64,000 nt of DNA from Enteractinococcus coprophilus (GCF_006716305.1 NZ_VFOU01000001.1:434001-498000); one strand, 5' to 3'; positions 17,286-28,066 are shown, counted from the stretch's first letter. The notes: generated by a model not told the origin, from the sequence alone. A program made the numbers and translations.

Positions 17286-18845
17286 TTAGTTGCCATACTT
17301 CTCGCGCAGCTGCGGCTTGCGGATCTTGCCAGATGCGGTGCGCGGCATGTCGTCGACAAAGACTACGGACTTCGGGATTTTATACCGGGCCAATCGGCCA
17401 TCGAGATACGACAGCACCTCTTGTTCTGTCAGCTCGTGGCCCTCGCGAACCACGATCGCAGCCCGACCAACTTCCCCCCACTTTTCGTCGGCCACACCGA
17501 AGACAGCTACCGCGGCGATGGAATCCAGCTGTGCGAGTTCTTGTTCGACCTGTGCCGGGTAAATATTCTCACCACCCGAGATGATCATGTCTTTGAGGCG
17601 ATCCGAGATGAACAAAAAACCCTCGTCGTCCAAATACCCCATGTCGCCGGAGCGGAACCAGGTGCCGGAGTCATCCGTGATGAACGAATTCTTATTGGCT
17701 TCTTCTCGATTCCAATAGCCTTGAATAACATTGGGTCCTTGGATCTGAACTTCGCCGACCTCATTGGGCGGCAACACGCTGCCATCGAAGTCTGCGACCC
17801 GAACATGAGTATGGAAATGCGCCAAACCTGCAGATCCCATCTTTTCGCGAGAGTACCGAGCTGGCAGCGTAGTGGCCCCTGGAGCTGTTTCGGTCATACC
17901 GTAGCCCATGGTGAAGCTCAGGCCGCGATCCTCGTAGGCTTCCAGGATGCGCAGCGGCACTGCGGACCCGCCGCAGGTAAGGCTCTGCAACGAAGAAATG
18001 TCAGTTTTCTCCCAGTCAGGATGCTCGGCAATCATCTGATAGGTGGTCGGAACCCCCGAAATAAAGGTGACCTTATGGCGCTCGACCAGCTCGAGTGCAC
18101 GACCCGGGTCGAACCGGGGCTCAAGAATGACATGCCCGCCCTTGAGGAAGGTCGGCAGCACGCCCATGCCCAGGGCTGCAACATGGAACATGGGTGAGAT
18201 CATCAGCGAGATCTCGTCATTGGTCAGCGCTAAATCCGTGATGACGTTGATTGCGTTCCAGGTCAGGTTGCTATGGCTGAGCATCGCACCCTTGGGACTA
18301 CCGGTGGTCCCCGAGGTGTACAGAATGATGGCCAGGTCTTCCAGCTCAACGTTGACGCGCGGACGATCGGCGCTTGCGCTGGCCAGCACGTCGTCGTACT
18401 GCTCGGATGGCAACTGCAGTCGGCCCTGTTCTGCCGGCACTCGGTCGCCGTCATTGACAAAAATGACGCGCTCAACATCGGTGTTTTCAACTCCTGCCAC
18501 CGCCAGCGGTTCCATCGTATGGGAAGCAATGAGCATTTTGGAGCCCGAGTCCTCCAAATGGAAGATGACTTCCGGTCCGGCTAAGCGGGTGTTGAGCGGC
18601 ACAAAAACAGCACCGATACTGCCCAGCGCGAAGAGCGTTTCGAGGAATTCCACGGAGTTTTCGCCAAGGTAGGCGACTCGCTCGCCCCGCTGAACGCCGC
18701 GGTCGGTTAACGCATTAGCCAGACGGTTAATGCGATCGCCAAACTGCTCATAGCTAAGCTCTACGTTCCCTGCGGTAACTGCAGGGCGACCTGCTGATTT
18801 GATCTGGCGACGCTCAATCCAATCGCCAATGCCGTGGTTCGTCAT
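17286..18845 (-). CDS. Acyl-CoA synthetase (hydroxycinnamate/fatty-acid CoA ligase family)
   Basis: This 519-residue AMP-forming CoA ligase has the P-loop ILYTSGTTGSPKGA, the adenine-binding GYGMTETAP, the hinge WFRSGDMGYLDDEGFLFISDR and the C-terminal lysine motif PRTASGKIRK. It activates a carboxylic acid to its CoA thioester through an acyl-adenylate. The ATG at 18845 is chosen because AAGGAG sits four bases upstream; the frame continues to 19016 but that part has no coding character. Its position beside the MarR regulator and the side-chain operon suggests a hydroxycinnamate ligase such as CouL or PhdA. The substrate is not readable from the motifs. Confidence 0.83.
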   Translation of the reverse strand: MTNHGIGDWIERRQIKSAGRPAVTAGNVELSYEQFGDRINRLANALTDRGVQRGERVAYLGENSVEFLETLFALGSIGAVFVPLNTRLAGPEVIFHLEDSGSKMLIASHTMEPLAVAGVENTDVERVIFVNDGDRVPAEQGRLQLPSEQYDDVLASASADRPRVNVELEDLAIILYTSGTTGSPKGAMLSHSNLTWNAINVITDLALTNDEISLMISPMFHVAALGMGVLPTFLKGGHVILEPRFDPGRALELVERHKVTFISGVPTTYQMIAEHPDWEKTDISSLQSLTCGGSAVPLRILEAYEDRGLSFTMGYGMTETAPGATTLPARYSREKMGSAGLAHFHTHVRVADFDGSVLPPNEVGEVQIQGPNVIQGYWNREEANKNSFITDDSGTWFRSGDMGYLDDEGFLFISDRLKDMIISGGENIYPAQVEQELAQLDSIAAVAVFGVADEKWGEVGRAAIVVREGHELTEQEVLSYLDGRLARYKIPKSVVFVDDMPRTASGKIRKPQLREKYGN

Positions 18846-18967
18846 CTGACTCCTTACGTGAATCCCAATGTGAGCGCAATCATACTGAGTACATTCTGCC
18901 TGAAACCGTTGTGATTCGCAACGATTGTAAAAGCGCAGGATTCCAAGGGTGCTATGACCGTAAGCAA

Positions 18968-19008
18968 CGCCGGGTGGGCCCGCTGAGATATCGCGAGCCC
19001 ACCCGGCG
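18968..19008 (-). terminator. Terminator of the ring-cleavage operon
   Basis: A twelve-base perfect stem is formed by CGCCGGGTGGGC and GCCCACCCGGCG around a 17-base loop. It separates the dioxygenase gene from the CoA ligase gene. Confidence 0.7.
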
Positions 19009-19034
19009 CATGGCAACGTATCCGTCAGTGGCCG

Positions 19035-20033
19035 TTAGAGACGTCGGCCTTCTAGAGCGGCCCGGTCGATTTCCTCCTGGTTTTCTACGTAGGGGGTGCC
19101 GTGGGTGTGGAAGGTTGGCACGGTCTTCATACCCCAGGCCTGACCCTTGGCGCGTTCGGTTTCAGACCAGTTGACTACCGGCTGGTCTGGATTCAGGATC
19201 AACCGCGCACCGGCGTTAGCGAACTCAATTCGGTTGCCGCCTGGCTCCCAGACGTAGAGGAAAAAGGTCTGGTTGATCGCGTGTTTATACGGCCCGTATT
19301 CGATGTAGACGCCTTCTTCTAGGAAGAAGTCAGCGGCTTTGAGGATGTCTTCACGAGTATCGGTTGCGAAAGCCAGGTGGTGGAATCGTCCGCGTTCCCC
19401 GGTCCAGTCATCCGAGTAGACGACGTCGTAAGATTTCTGCGCGAATCGGAACCAGCGGGCCGCATAGCCCCCGGCGTCAAGCTCGACCTGCTCGGTTTCC
19501 CGCGCTTTCATCACTTGGTCCCAGAAATCACCGGTCACGTTTACATCTGAGGCCAAGTAGTTAATATGATCCAGTCGGCGAGCATTCACCCCGCGGCCCG
19601 GATAGCGTGCTGCCTGATTTTTCAGGGCAGGACGGTCTTGTTCATCGGCCTGATACAGTTCGGTGTCGTAATAGATGCCAAAGAGGTGCTCATCGGGGTC
19701 TTCGAATTCGTAGTATTCGCCGATGCCAACCTCAGGATCTTTCCAGCCTTTACCTAGTCCGGTGTCTTGGATGGCTGCGACCCGGCGTTTGAGGGCTTCA
19801 GGGCTCGTGGCACGCAGCATGGTGCGGCCAACGCCGTTGGTATCTGAGGCTGTCAGCTTGATCGAGTAGGTTTCATATTCATCCCAACAGCGCAGATATG
19901 CCGAATCACCGATCCGCGCGACTTCGCGCATCGCCAGCAGGTCCTTGAAGAACCATAGGCTCTCCTCAAATTTTGGGGTCAGGATTTCTACGGCACTGAT
20001 GTGTGCCAGGTCAAAGTTTTCACGTTCCGCCAT
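19035..20033 (-). CDS. XylE-type extradiol ring-cleavage dioxygenase (VOC family)
   Basis: This 332-residue type I extradiol dioxygenase is built of two VOC modules. The iron ligands are visible in the C-terminal module: H156 in LDHINY, His in GRFHHLAF (218/219) and E270 in GGNRIEF. H251 in PYKHAINQ and Y260 in FFLYVWEPGG correspond to active-site residues of catechol 2,3-dioxygenase XylE. It opens an aromatic diol next to one hydroxyl using Fe(II) and O2. It is the last gene of the operon with the OMA tautomerase, OMA hydratase and CHA aldolase genes, with a 9-base gap to the aldolase gene. The context predicts gallate or a gallate-like substrate, whose known dioxygenases belong to the unrelated LigB family. 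Confidence 0.82.
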   Translation of the reverse strand: MAERENFDLAHISAVEILTPKFEESLWFFKDLLAMREVARIGDSAYLRCWDEYETYSIKLTASDTNGVGRTMLRATSPEALKRRVAAIQDTGLGKGWKDPEVGIGEYYEFEDPDEHLFGIYYDTELYQADEQDRPALKNQAARYPGRGVNARRLDHINYLASDVNVTGDFWDQVMKARETEQVELDAGGYAARWFRFAQKSYDVVYSDDWTGERGRFHHLAFATDTREDILKAADFFLEEGVYIEYGPYKHAINQTFFLYVWEPGGNRIEFANAGARLILNPDQPVVNWSETERAKGQAWGMKTVPTFHTHGTPYVENQEEIDRAALEGRRL

Positions 20034-20041
20034 GATTCTTC

Positions 20042-20722
20042 CTATCGGTATTGCAGTCCCTTGGCCGCAAGTTTTTCTCGCATGCCATATACGTCTAATC
20101 CCAGCTCGCCGGCGGCTAACCGCTCGCGAACCCCGGCTTCTTTGGCTTCACGAGCCTTTGATGCCTCAACCACTTCAGCGACCGTGTCGCGCGGAACGAC
20201 GACGACGCCGTCGGCATCGCCCACCACCACATCTCCGGGAATGACCACCGCACCGGCACAAGTCACCGGGATATTGACCGAGCCCAGGGTTTCTTTCACG
20301 GCGCCGCGGGCGTGAATGGCCTTGGCGAACACCGGGAAATCCATGTCTGCTAAGTCTGCCGTATCCCGGACCCCGCCGTCGATGACCAGGCCGACGCCCC
20401 CGCGAGCACGGAAGGAGGTGGCCAACAGGTCACCGAAGAATCCAGCGTCCGAGTTGGTAGTACAGGCCGCGACCACGACGTCGCCGTCGGTCAGTTGTTC
20501 TGCGACCACGTGCATCATCCAGTTGTCGCCTGGTTGCAGCAGTGCGGTGACGGCTGGGCCGCAGAGTTTTGCGCCGTCATAGGCCGGACGCATATAGGGC
20601 TGCATCAATCCGATGCGACCCATGGCCTCGTGGATGGTGGCCGAGCCGTAGTGGCTCAGCGCCGCAACGTCGTCGGCATCTGGACGTTGTATGTCTGTGT
20701 ACACCACACCAAGTTCAGTCAT
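20042..20722 (-). CDS. 4-carboxy-4-hydroxy-2-oxoadipate aldolase (RraA/HMG-aldolase family)
   Basis: This 226-residue RraA-fold protein has the aldolase motif DGGVRD, with R119 and D120 at the pyruvate and metal site, and the GDVVVGDADGVVVVP block near the C-terminus. Such class II aldolases (LigK, GalC, ProA) split 4-carboxy-4-hydroxy-2-oxoadipate into pyruvate and oxaloacetate and can also decarboxylate oxaloacetate. The ATG at 20722 follows AGGAGG; the longer frame to 20980 overlaps the hydratase gene and is not real. It lies eight bases after the hydratase gene, consistent with its place as the last step. Confidence 0.85.
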   Translation of the reverse strand: MTELGVVYTDIQRPDADDVAALSHYGSATIHEAMGRIGLMQPYMRPAYDGAKLCGPAVTALLQPGDNWMMHVVAEQLTDGDVVVAACTTNSDAGFFGDLLATSFRARGGVGLVIDGGVRDTADLADMDFPVFAKAIHARGAVKETLGSVNIPVTCAGAVVIPGDVVVGDADGVVVVPRDTVAEVVEASKAREAKEAGVRERLAAGELGLDVYGMREKLAAKGLQYR

Positions 20723-20730
20723 ATTTCCTC

Positions 20731-21753
20731 CTAGCGGCCCTGGGCTTTGAGTCGGGCATCGAGGCGCGGGTGGACGGCTCGCGCGGTATCTTCGAAGATG
20801 GCTTGTTTGGATTCGTCTGACAGGTCGGCGGCTTGTACGTAGCGGACGGTGTCGTCGAAGTAGTGTCCGGTATTGGGATCTTCGGTGCGCACCGCCCCGA
20901 TCATTTCGGAGGCGAACATAATGTTTTTGTGCGGAATGACTTCCAGCAGGGTGTCGATACCGGGCTGGTGATAGACGCACGTATCGAAGTAGATATTGTT
21001 CAGCAGATGCTCTTCGATCGGTGGTTTGTCCATCATCATGCCCAAGCCGCGGAAGCGGCCCCAGTGATATGGTGCCGCCCCGCCGCCGTGCGGGATGATC
21101 ATCTTCAATTCGGGGAAGGTGGCGAACAGGTCGCCTTGGAGCAGCTGCATGACGGCGGTGGTATCGGCGTTGAGATAGTGTGCGCCGGTGGTGTGGAAGG
21201 CCGGGTTGATCGAGGTGGACACGTGCACCATGACGGGCAGTTCGTGTTCGATGAGTTTTTCATACACCGGGAACCAATGTTCATCGGTCAGCGGTGGAGA
21301 GGTCCAGTGTCCTCCCGATGGGTCGGGGTTCAGGTTCACGGCCACGATGTCGTGTTCGTTCACGCAGCGTTCCAGTTCGTCAATCACCGTTGTCGGGTCG
21401 ACGCCCGGGGATTGCGGCAGCATGGCTGATGGCACGAACCGATCCGGGTAAAGCTCGGAGACCCGACCGATCAGATCATTGCAGTGACGTGACCAGGCGG
21501 CCGAGGTGTCAAAATCTCCGGCGTGGTGCGCCATAAAAGACGCTCGCGGAGAGAAGACCTGCACGTCAATGCCGCGTTCATTCATCAATCGCAGCTGGTT
21601 AGTCTCAATGGATTCGCGGATCTGATCATCCGAAATGACGGGGCCTTCCGCGGCCGGCGGTTGCCCACCGTCGAGGGCGGCCAGTTGGGCATCGCGCCAC
21701 TGCCCCAGCGGCTCGGGAGCCGTGGTGTAGTGCCCATGAATATCAATGATCAA
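20731..21753 (-). CDS. ligJ: 4-oxalomesaconate hydratase (LigJ/GalB role, amidohydrolase family)
   Basis: This 340-residue amidohydrolase-superfamily protein begins MIIDIHGHYTTAPEPL, with metal-binding H6 and H8. It also has HVSTSINPAFH, IIPHGGGAAPYHWGRFRG and FASEMIGAVR, all typical of LigJ. The enzyme adds water to 4-oxalomesaconate to give 4-carboxy-4-hydroxy-2-oxoadipate. It sits between the tautomerase and aldolase genes in pathway order. The unrelated PIG-L-type GalB does the same reaction in Pseudomonas, so the LigJ symbol describes the fold better. Confidence in the family is high. Confidence 0.87.
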   Translation of the reverse strand: MIIDIHGHYTTAPEPLGQWRDAQLAALDGGQPPAAEGPVISDDQIRESIETNQLRLMNERGIDVQVFSPRASFMAHHAGDFDTSAAWSRHCNDLIGRVSELYPDRFVPSAMLPQSPGVDPTTVIDELERCVNEHDIVAVNLNPDPSGGHWTSPPLTDEHWFPVYEKLIEHELPVMVHVSTSINPAFHTTGAHYLNADTTAVMQLLQGDLFATFPELKMIIPHGGGAAPYHWGRFRGLGMMMDKPPIEEHLLNNIYFDTCVYHQPGIDTLLEVIPHKNIMFASEMIGAVRTEDPNTGHYFDDTVRYVQAADLSDESKQAIFEDTARAVHPRLDARLKAQGR

Positions 21754-21792
21754 CGTTAGTGTCCTTCCACTATTGCCTGCGTAGCTGCTTGG

Positions 21793-22941
21793 CTAAAACT
21801 TTTCGGTCCCGCTGGGGTCCCAAATACTTGCTGGGACATAGACCTCACCGCGGCTGATCAGCCGGGCGGTTCGTGTATTGCCCGAGGCCACGACCTCGCC
21901 GTCGTCGTTGACATCCACCAGCGCTTCGAAAATGCCCGTGGGGTGTTCTATTCCGATGGTCTGGCGTTGGCCAGTGCCCGGCACACCCACACGCGCAGCC
22001 ACCGTGCCGTCCATGAGCAGCGCGGTGGCCACGGTCACCGCAGCCAGTACGCCGATCGATTCGTGAACCCGGTGCGGGATAAAACTTCGGGTGCTAATCG
22101 CACCACCGCTTTTCGGTGCAGCGACCAGGGTCATCTTGGGATACGACTCCTCGGTGACATCGCCTAAGCCCATGACTTTGGCCGCAGCAAGGCGTAGGGC
22201 CTCGACCCGTGTTTTGAGTTGCGTATTCTCGGTCAGTTCTGCCACGGTTTCATAGCCGGTGACCCCGAGATCTTCCGCATCGATGATGACCAACGGCTGG
22301 CCGTTATCAATGAAGGTGACCGTGTAGTCTTGGCCCTCAACCTCGACTGCATCGGACACGTTGCCGGTCGGCAGCAGCGCGCTGGCGATCGAGCCGGCGG
22401 TGTTGAGAAACCGGATGTTCACCGGAGAGGCAGTGCCGTTGACCCCGGCGATCTCGGCGTCGCCGGAGTATCGCACGTAGCGTTGGCCGTTGAGCTGAGG
22501 GGTGCTGATCCCAATCCGCGAGATGAGCCCGGTATTGGTGGTCCGCACGACGACGTCGGTGGCATCTTCAGTGGGGTGGATCAGCCCGGCCTCGACGGCG
22601 AAGGGCACCACAGCGGCCAACATGTTGCCGCAATTCTGTGTGGTCTGCACCGTGGTGGCTTCCGGCTGTAACTGCACGAAGGTGAAATCCAGATCCACGT
22701 CGGCCTGATCGGAACGCTCAATAATGCCTGCTTTTGAGGTCAGGGAGTGCGCGCCACCGAGACCATCAACCTGCAGCGGGTGGGGACTACCCATGACTGC
22801 CAGGAGCACCTGATCGCGGACCTGCGGATCGTCTGGTAGATCTGCGGCCAAGAACATCGGGCCACGAGAAGTTCCGCCTCGCATGAGGCACATGGGAATG
22901 GCCGTTTGATCGCCGAGGCGGCGGGCAGCGGTAGTGGTCAT
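21793..22941 (-). CDS. galD: 4-oxalomesaconate tautomerase (PrpF family)
   Basis: This 382-residue PrpF/GalD-type isomerase starts with IPMCLMRGGTSRGPMFLA and continues with VDGLGGAHSLTSKAGII and TQNCGNMLAAVVPFA. The cysteine in NCGN is at the position of the catalytic residue of the DAP-epimerase-like fold. It converts the keto form of 4-oxalomesaconate to the enol form used by the hydratase. The ATG at 22941 has AAGGA five bases upstream. It is the first gene of the leftward operon and faces the GntR gene, with a perfect palindrome between them. Confidence 0.85.
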   Translation of the reverse strand: MTTTAARRLGDQTAIPMCLMRGGTSRGPMFLAADLPDDPQVRDQVLLAVMGSPHPLQVDGLGGAHSLTSKAGIIERSDQADVDLDFTFVQLQPEATTVQTTQNCGNMLAAVVPFAVEAGLIHPTEDATDVVVRTTNTGLISRIGISTPQLNGQRYVRYSGDAEIAGVNGTASPVNIRFLNTAGSIASALLPTGNVSDAVEVEGQDYTVTFIDNGQPLVIIDAEDLGVTGYETVAELTENTQLKTRVEALRLAAAKVMGLGDVTEESYPKMTLVAAPKSGGAISTRSFIPHRVHESIGVLAAVTVATALLMDGTVAARVGVPGTGQRQTIGIEHPTGIFEALVDVNDDGEVVASGNTRTARLISRGEVYVPASIWDPSGTEKF

Positions 22942-22986
22942 GATCATCCTTGAGGGTGGGAGTCCTCACACCACAATAGCTGCTAA

Positions 22987-23006
22987 CAAGATTGTTTACA
23001 ATCTTG
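22987..23006. promoter_or_regulatory. Perfect palindromic operator of GntR/FCD type
   Basis: CAAGATTGTTTACAATCTTG has nine-base arms around TT. Its core TTGTTTACAA fits the T-N-GT-N3-AC-N-A type sites of FCD-subfamily GntR regulators. It lies between galD and the divergent GntR gene, 45 bases before the galD start. Confidence 0.8.
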
Positions 23007-23090
23007 TTCACGTTCGATGACAGGCGGCGCTTCCCTGACTACGATGAGTACGAGTATCGAGAAGAAGAAACATTTTGGAGACCGATCATC

Positions 23091-23753
23091 ATGACCAGCC
23101 CGTCGACCCCTGCACCGGAAGCCACTCAGGAATTGTCCCTGACGGACCGGTTGCGTCAGGATATTGTGGCGGGCAATCTCGTCCCCCATCAGCGGTTGAT
23201 CGAGGCCGATGTTGCCGAAGCCCACGGTGCATCCCGCGGCGAGGTGCGGTTAGCACTCAATGAATTGATTACCGAGGGGTTCGTTGAGCGGATTCCTAAC
23301 CGTGGTGCACGGGTTCGCAAGGTCTCATTAGAAGAAGCCATTGAGATCACGGAGGTCCGCGGCGCGGTGGAGTCCCTGTGTGCACGCAAGGCCGCGGAAA
23401 AAGTTACGGATGAGCAGGCGGGTGAGTTGCGCCGGATCGGTGCTGCGATGCAGGAGGCTGTGGAGCGTGGGGCCCGCGATGAGTATTCGAATCTGAATCG
23501 AAAACTGCACACGTTAATTCTTGAGATCGCTGATCAGCAGACTGCGGCCCAAACCATTGCCCGGCTGCGCGGTCAGGCCATTCGGTATCACTTTCAGTTA
23601 TCGATCCGGCCGGATCGTCCGCAGGTTTCACTGCCGCAACACCAAGCAATTATTGAAGCGATTTGTGCTCGCGATCCACAGGCAGCGGGCGCGGCGATGC
23701 AAGCGCATTTGGATTCGGTGACCGAAGCGATTGCCTCATCACGCCAAGGGTGA
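23091..23753 (+). CDS. GntR-family regulator (FadR/FCD subfamily)
   Basis: This 220-residue regulator has an N-terminal winged helix (SLTDRLRQDIVAGNLVPHQRLIEADVAEAHGASRGEVRLALNELITEGFVERIPNRGARV, about residues 12-70). An FCD effector domain follows, with the EVRGAVESLCARKAA helix and a LHTLILEIAD segment; its histidines typically bind metal and an acid ligand. The ATG at 23091 is preferred over an upstream frame start that would run through the operator. It diverges from the ring-cleavage operon and is the obvious candidate to bind the palindrome at 22987-23006. The 3' end overlaps the PadR gene by 15 bases. Confidence 0.85.
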   Translation: MTSPSTPAPEATQELSLTDRLRQDIVAGNLVPHQRLIEADVAEAHGASRGEVRLALNELITEGFVERIPNRGARVRKVSLEEAIEITEVRGAVESLCARKAAEKVTDEQAGELRRIGAAMQEAVERGARDEYSNLNRKLHTLILEIADQQTAAQTIARLRGQAIRYHFQLSIRPDRPQVSLPQHQAIIEAICARDPQAAGAAMQAHLDSVTEAIASSRQG

Positions 23754-24344
23754 CGACTCAGCGGTTTGAGGTTCGTCTAGGATGGCTAGCCCATCTTGGG
23801 CCCAGGCGATTTCTGCTTCGGCCTGTCGTAGTACGCCTTCGTAGGCGAAGATTTTGAACCGGGTGATTTTGGCATGCTCGGTCTCTTGATAACGGGCCAG
23901 ACGTCGTTGATGAATATCCGATGCGTGTTCTTCGAGTTCGTGAATTTGGCGTCTGACGTCTTCAACGACCTGTCGGTAGTGAGCCAGGTGGCCTTCAAGA
24001 CATGAGCGGGCGTCACCGTCGCCGGCAAATTCGAAATACGCGGCTCGGAGGCGCACTTCACTGCGTTCGGGACGATACGTGACCGCCTGGCCCTGCCAGG
24101 TATTGAGGTATTCCACACCGGCGTCGGTGATCGCGTATTCGGTCTTGGTCGCGCCTTTAGACCCCCATGGCACCGGATAGCCTTCGATGAGCTGCTCGAC
24201 CTGCATTTTCTTGAGTTCCGGATAGATCTGAGAATCCGGGGCGTGCCACAAAAAGCCCACAGAGGAGTGGAAGTTCTTGGCGAGGTCATAACCGGTGTGC
24301 GGTCCGGCGGACAGCAACGTGAGGAGGGCAGAACGTAAACTCAT
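23739..24344 (-). CDS. PadR-family regulator
   Basis: This 201-residue protein starts MSLRSALLTLLSAGPHTGYDLAKNFHSSVGFLWHAPDSQIYPELKKM, the N-terminal winged helix of PadR proteins. A C-terminal helical dimerisation domain follows, with YRQVVEDVRRQIHELEEHA. PadR regulators often repress genes for phenolic acid breakdown and respond to the acid itself. The start at 24344 is chosen from the family pattern; no ribosome site precedes it, so the message may be leaderless. It lies just downstream of the metF-ligM operon on the same strand and may control it through the palindrome at 26818-26839. Confidence 0.82.
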   Translation of the reverse strand: MSLRSALLTLLSAGPHTGYDLAKNFHSSVGFLWHAPDSQIYPELKKMQVEQLIEGYPVPWGSKGATKTEYAITDAGVEYLNTWQGQAVTYRPERSEVRLRAAYFEFAGDGDARSCLEGHLAHYRQVVEDVRRQIHELEEHASDIHQRRLARYQETEHAKITRFKIFAYEGVLRQAEAEIAWAQDGLAILDEPQTAESSPLA

Positions 24345-24446
24345 GGCAACCGTAGTGTACTCAAATTCGTATTCGGAACGTGCTGATGCGACAACGCGGC
24401 CGCACCCTGGTTCATCAGGATACGACCGCGTGGTCAATGGGTCGGT

Positions 24447-26760
<2,314 letters not shown>

Positions 26761-26817
26761 GTATCATCCTCACTTTTGGCCCGGAACAACCGAGCAAATC
26801 GATGTCGCACATCACAT

Positions 26818-26839
26818 ACTATCTATGTCCATAGGTAGT
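26818..26839. promoter_or_regulatory. Palindromic operator upstream of metF-ligM
   Basis: ACTATCTATG and CATAGGTAGT form ten-base arms around TC with one mismatch, 58 bases before the metF start. It is a candidate PadR or other dimeric repressor site. Confidence 0.65.
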
Positions 26840-26875
26840 TTGCAATGCCTTTCGCAATAATTCTTTTTGTCAACG

Positions 26876-26915
26876 AAAAGACCACCTGCGATAAATGCAT
26901 CGCAGGTGGTCTTTT
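26876..26915 (-). terminator. Strong terminator after the binding-protein gene
   Basis: A perfect 17-base stem from AAAAGACCACCTGCGAT to its complement surrounds a six-base loop. A/T runs on both sides allow two-way use. Confidence 0.9.
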
Positions 26916-26943
26916 GCCATGTGCAGCCGGGGATGGCTATGAG

Positions 26944-27945
26944 TTAGTTGCTTTCGTAGATCAGGTCATTAATGTCGACGGTTTCGTTAATGAGTCCGGT
27001 TTCGTCCGACAATTCGATGATGCGTTCCGTGGATTCACGATTGACCTCTTGCGGGAAGCGTGGCATGTGGAGTTGCTCTACGACTTCGGGTTCGATCTCG
27101 GTGTATTCCGAAAGGATCTCTTTGGCGGCGTCAGGATTATCCTCTGCGTACTGCTGGGATTCCTTCACGGCTGCAACAAAAGAATCGACCAACTCTGGAT
27201 CGCTCTCGATCTTGTCAGTGTTCGTGAAGTAGCCGGCGATCATCAGATCTTCAATCGGCTCGGCGTAGGGGGAGTAGATTTCCTTAGCGCCAGCATTCTT
27301 TGCCAGGGTCGCAAACGGCTCAACGGCCATGATCGCATCAACGTTGCCGGACTCCAGCTGAGCACCCATATCCGGGAAGGCTACTTCCACCAGATCCATG
27401 GAGTCGCGGTCCCCACCGGCTTGACGCATGCCTTCTTTCAGCACGGTGTCATTGATGTTGTTCAGCGTATTGACGGCGACGCGTTTGCCTTCAAGATCTG
27501 CGATCGACTCAACATCTGAGTCTTCCGGTACTAACAGCGAGGAGAAGTCATTGCCAGCTTCACCGGTGGTCTGTGGTCCAGGTGCGACCAATTGCAGTGG
27601 CAGCCCTTGGGATTTACCGATAACCAACGAGGTGATGTTGGAGAAACCGAAATCGAAGTCGCCCGACTGGATGGCCGGAATAATCGCGGCGCCACCCTGG
27701 GCAAGGGTCAGTTCAACGTCGAGGCCGTGTTCTTCGAAGATGCCTTCTTGAACACCTAAGTAGATTGGCGCAACATCGACGATCGGGATAACGCCAACTG
27801 AGATCTCAGTGAGCTCGCCGCCTGACTGGGTCGCTTCTTGATCGGTTTCAGTAGGGGCATCGTCTCCCCCACCGCAGGAGGTCAGCGCCAGCAGTGACGC
27901 CGTCGCAGCGGCGATAAGGCTCCCGCGGATTCCACGTTTTTTCAT
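26944..27945 (-). CDS. ABC transporter substrate-binding lipoprotein (NMT1/SsuA-like)
   Basis: This 333-residue lipoprotein has the lipobox LTSC (Cys24) and a mature part starting with EISVGVIPIVDVAPIYLGVQEGIFEEHGLDV. An AIQSGDFDFGFSN segment and a FPDMGAQLESGNVDAIMAVEPF segment follow, as in aromatic-acid and sulfonate binding proteins. The ATG at 27945 follows GAGGAG. It is encoded downstream of the matching ATPase and two permeases, separated from them by a hairpin that may raise its relative expression. Two paralogues elsewhere in the window lack transporter genes. Confidence 0.85.
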   Translation of the reverse strand: MKKRGIRGSLIAAATASLLALTSCGGGDDAPTETDQEATQSGGELTEISVGVIPIVDVAPIYLGVQEGIFEEHGLDVELTLAQGGAAIIPAIQSGDFDFGFSNITSLVIGKSQGLPLQLVAPGPQTTGEAGNDFSSLLVPEDSDVESIADLEGKRVAVNTLNNINDTVLKEGMRQAGGDRDSMDLVEVAFPDMGAQLESGNVDAIMAVEPFATLAKNAGAKEIYSPYAEPIEDLMIAGYFTNTDKIESDPELVDSFVAAVKESQQYAEDNPDAAKEILSEYTEIEPEVVEQLHMPRFPQEVNRESTERIIELSDETGLINETVDINDLIYESN

Positions 27946-28066
27946 TCTGTACTCCTCATTGGAAAGTGTGAACCTCACGCAAAAGGTGAGGTAGGTCATA
28001 AGGTTATGCGGATTTACATGGTGACGTCAATGATTTCGCGAACCAACTTTCCACCGATACGGCGAA

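Noticed and set aside
18907-18923. Possible operator CGTTG-N7-CAACG before the CoA ligase gene
   Set aside because: The arms are only five bases and no second copy was found near the MarR-controlled operon, so support is too weak.
18846-19016. Upstream extension of the CoA ligase gene
   Set aside because: It runs through the hairpin at 18968-19008 and has no family similarity. The start at 18845 has AAGGAG.
20723-20980. N-terminal extension of the aldolase gene
   Set aside because: It overlaps the hydratase gene in another frame, is arginine-rich in a non-protein-like way, and the AGGAGG site supports the start at 20722.
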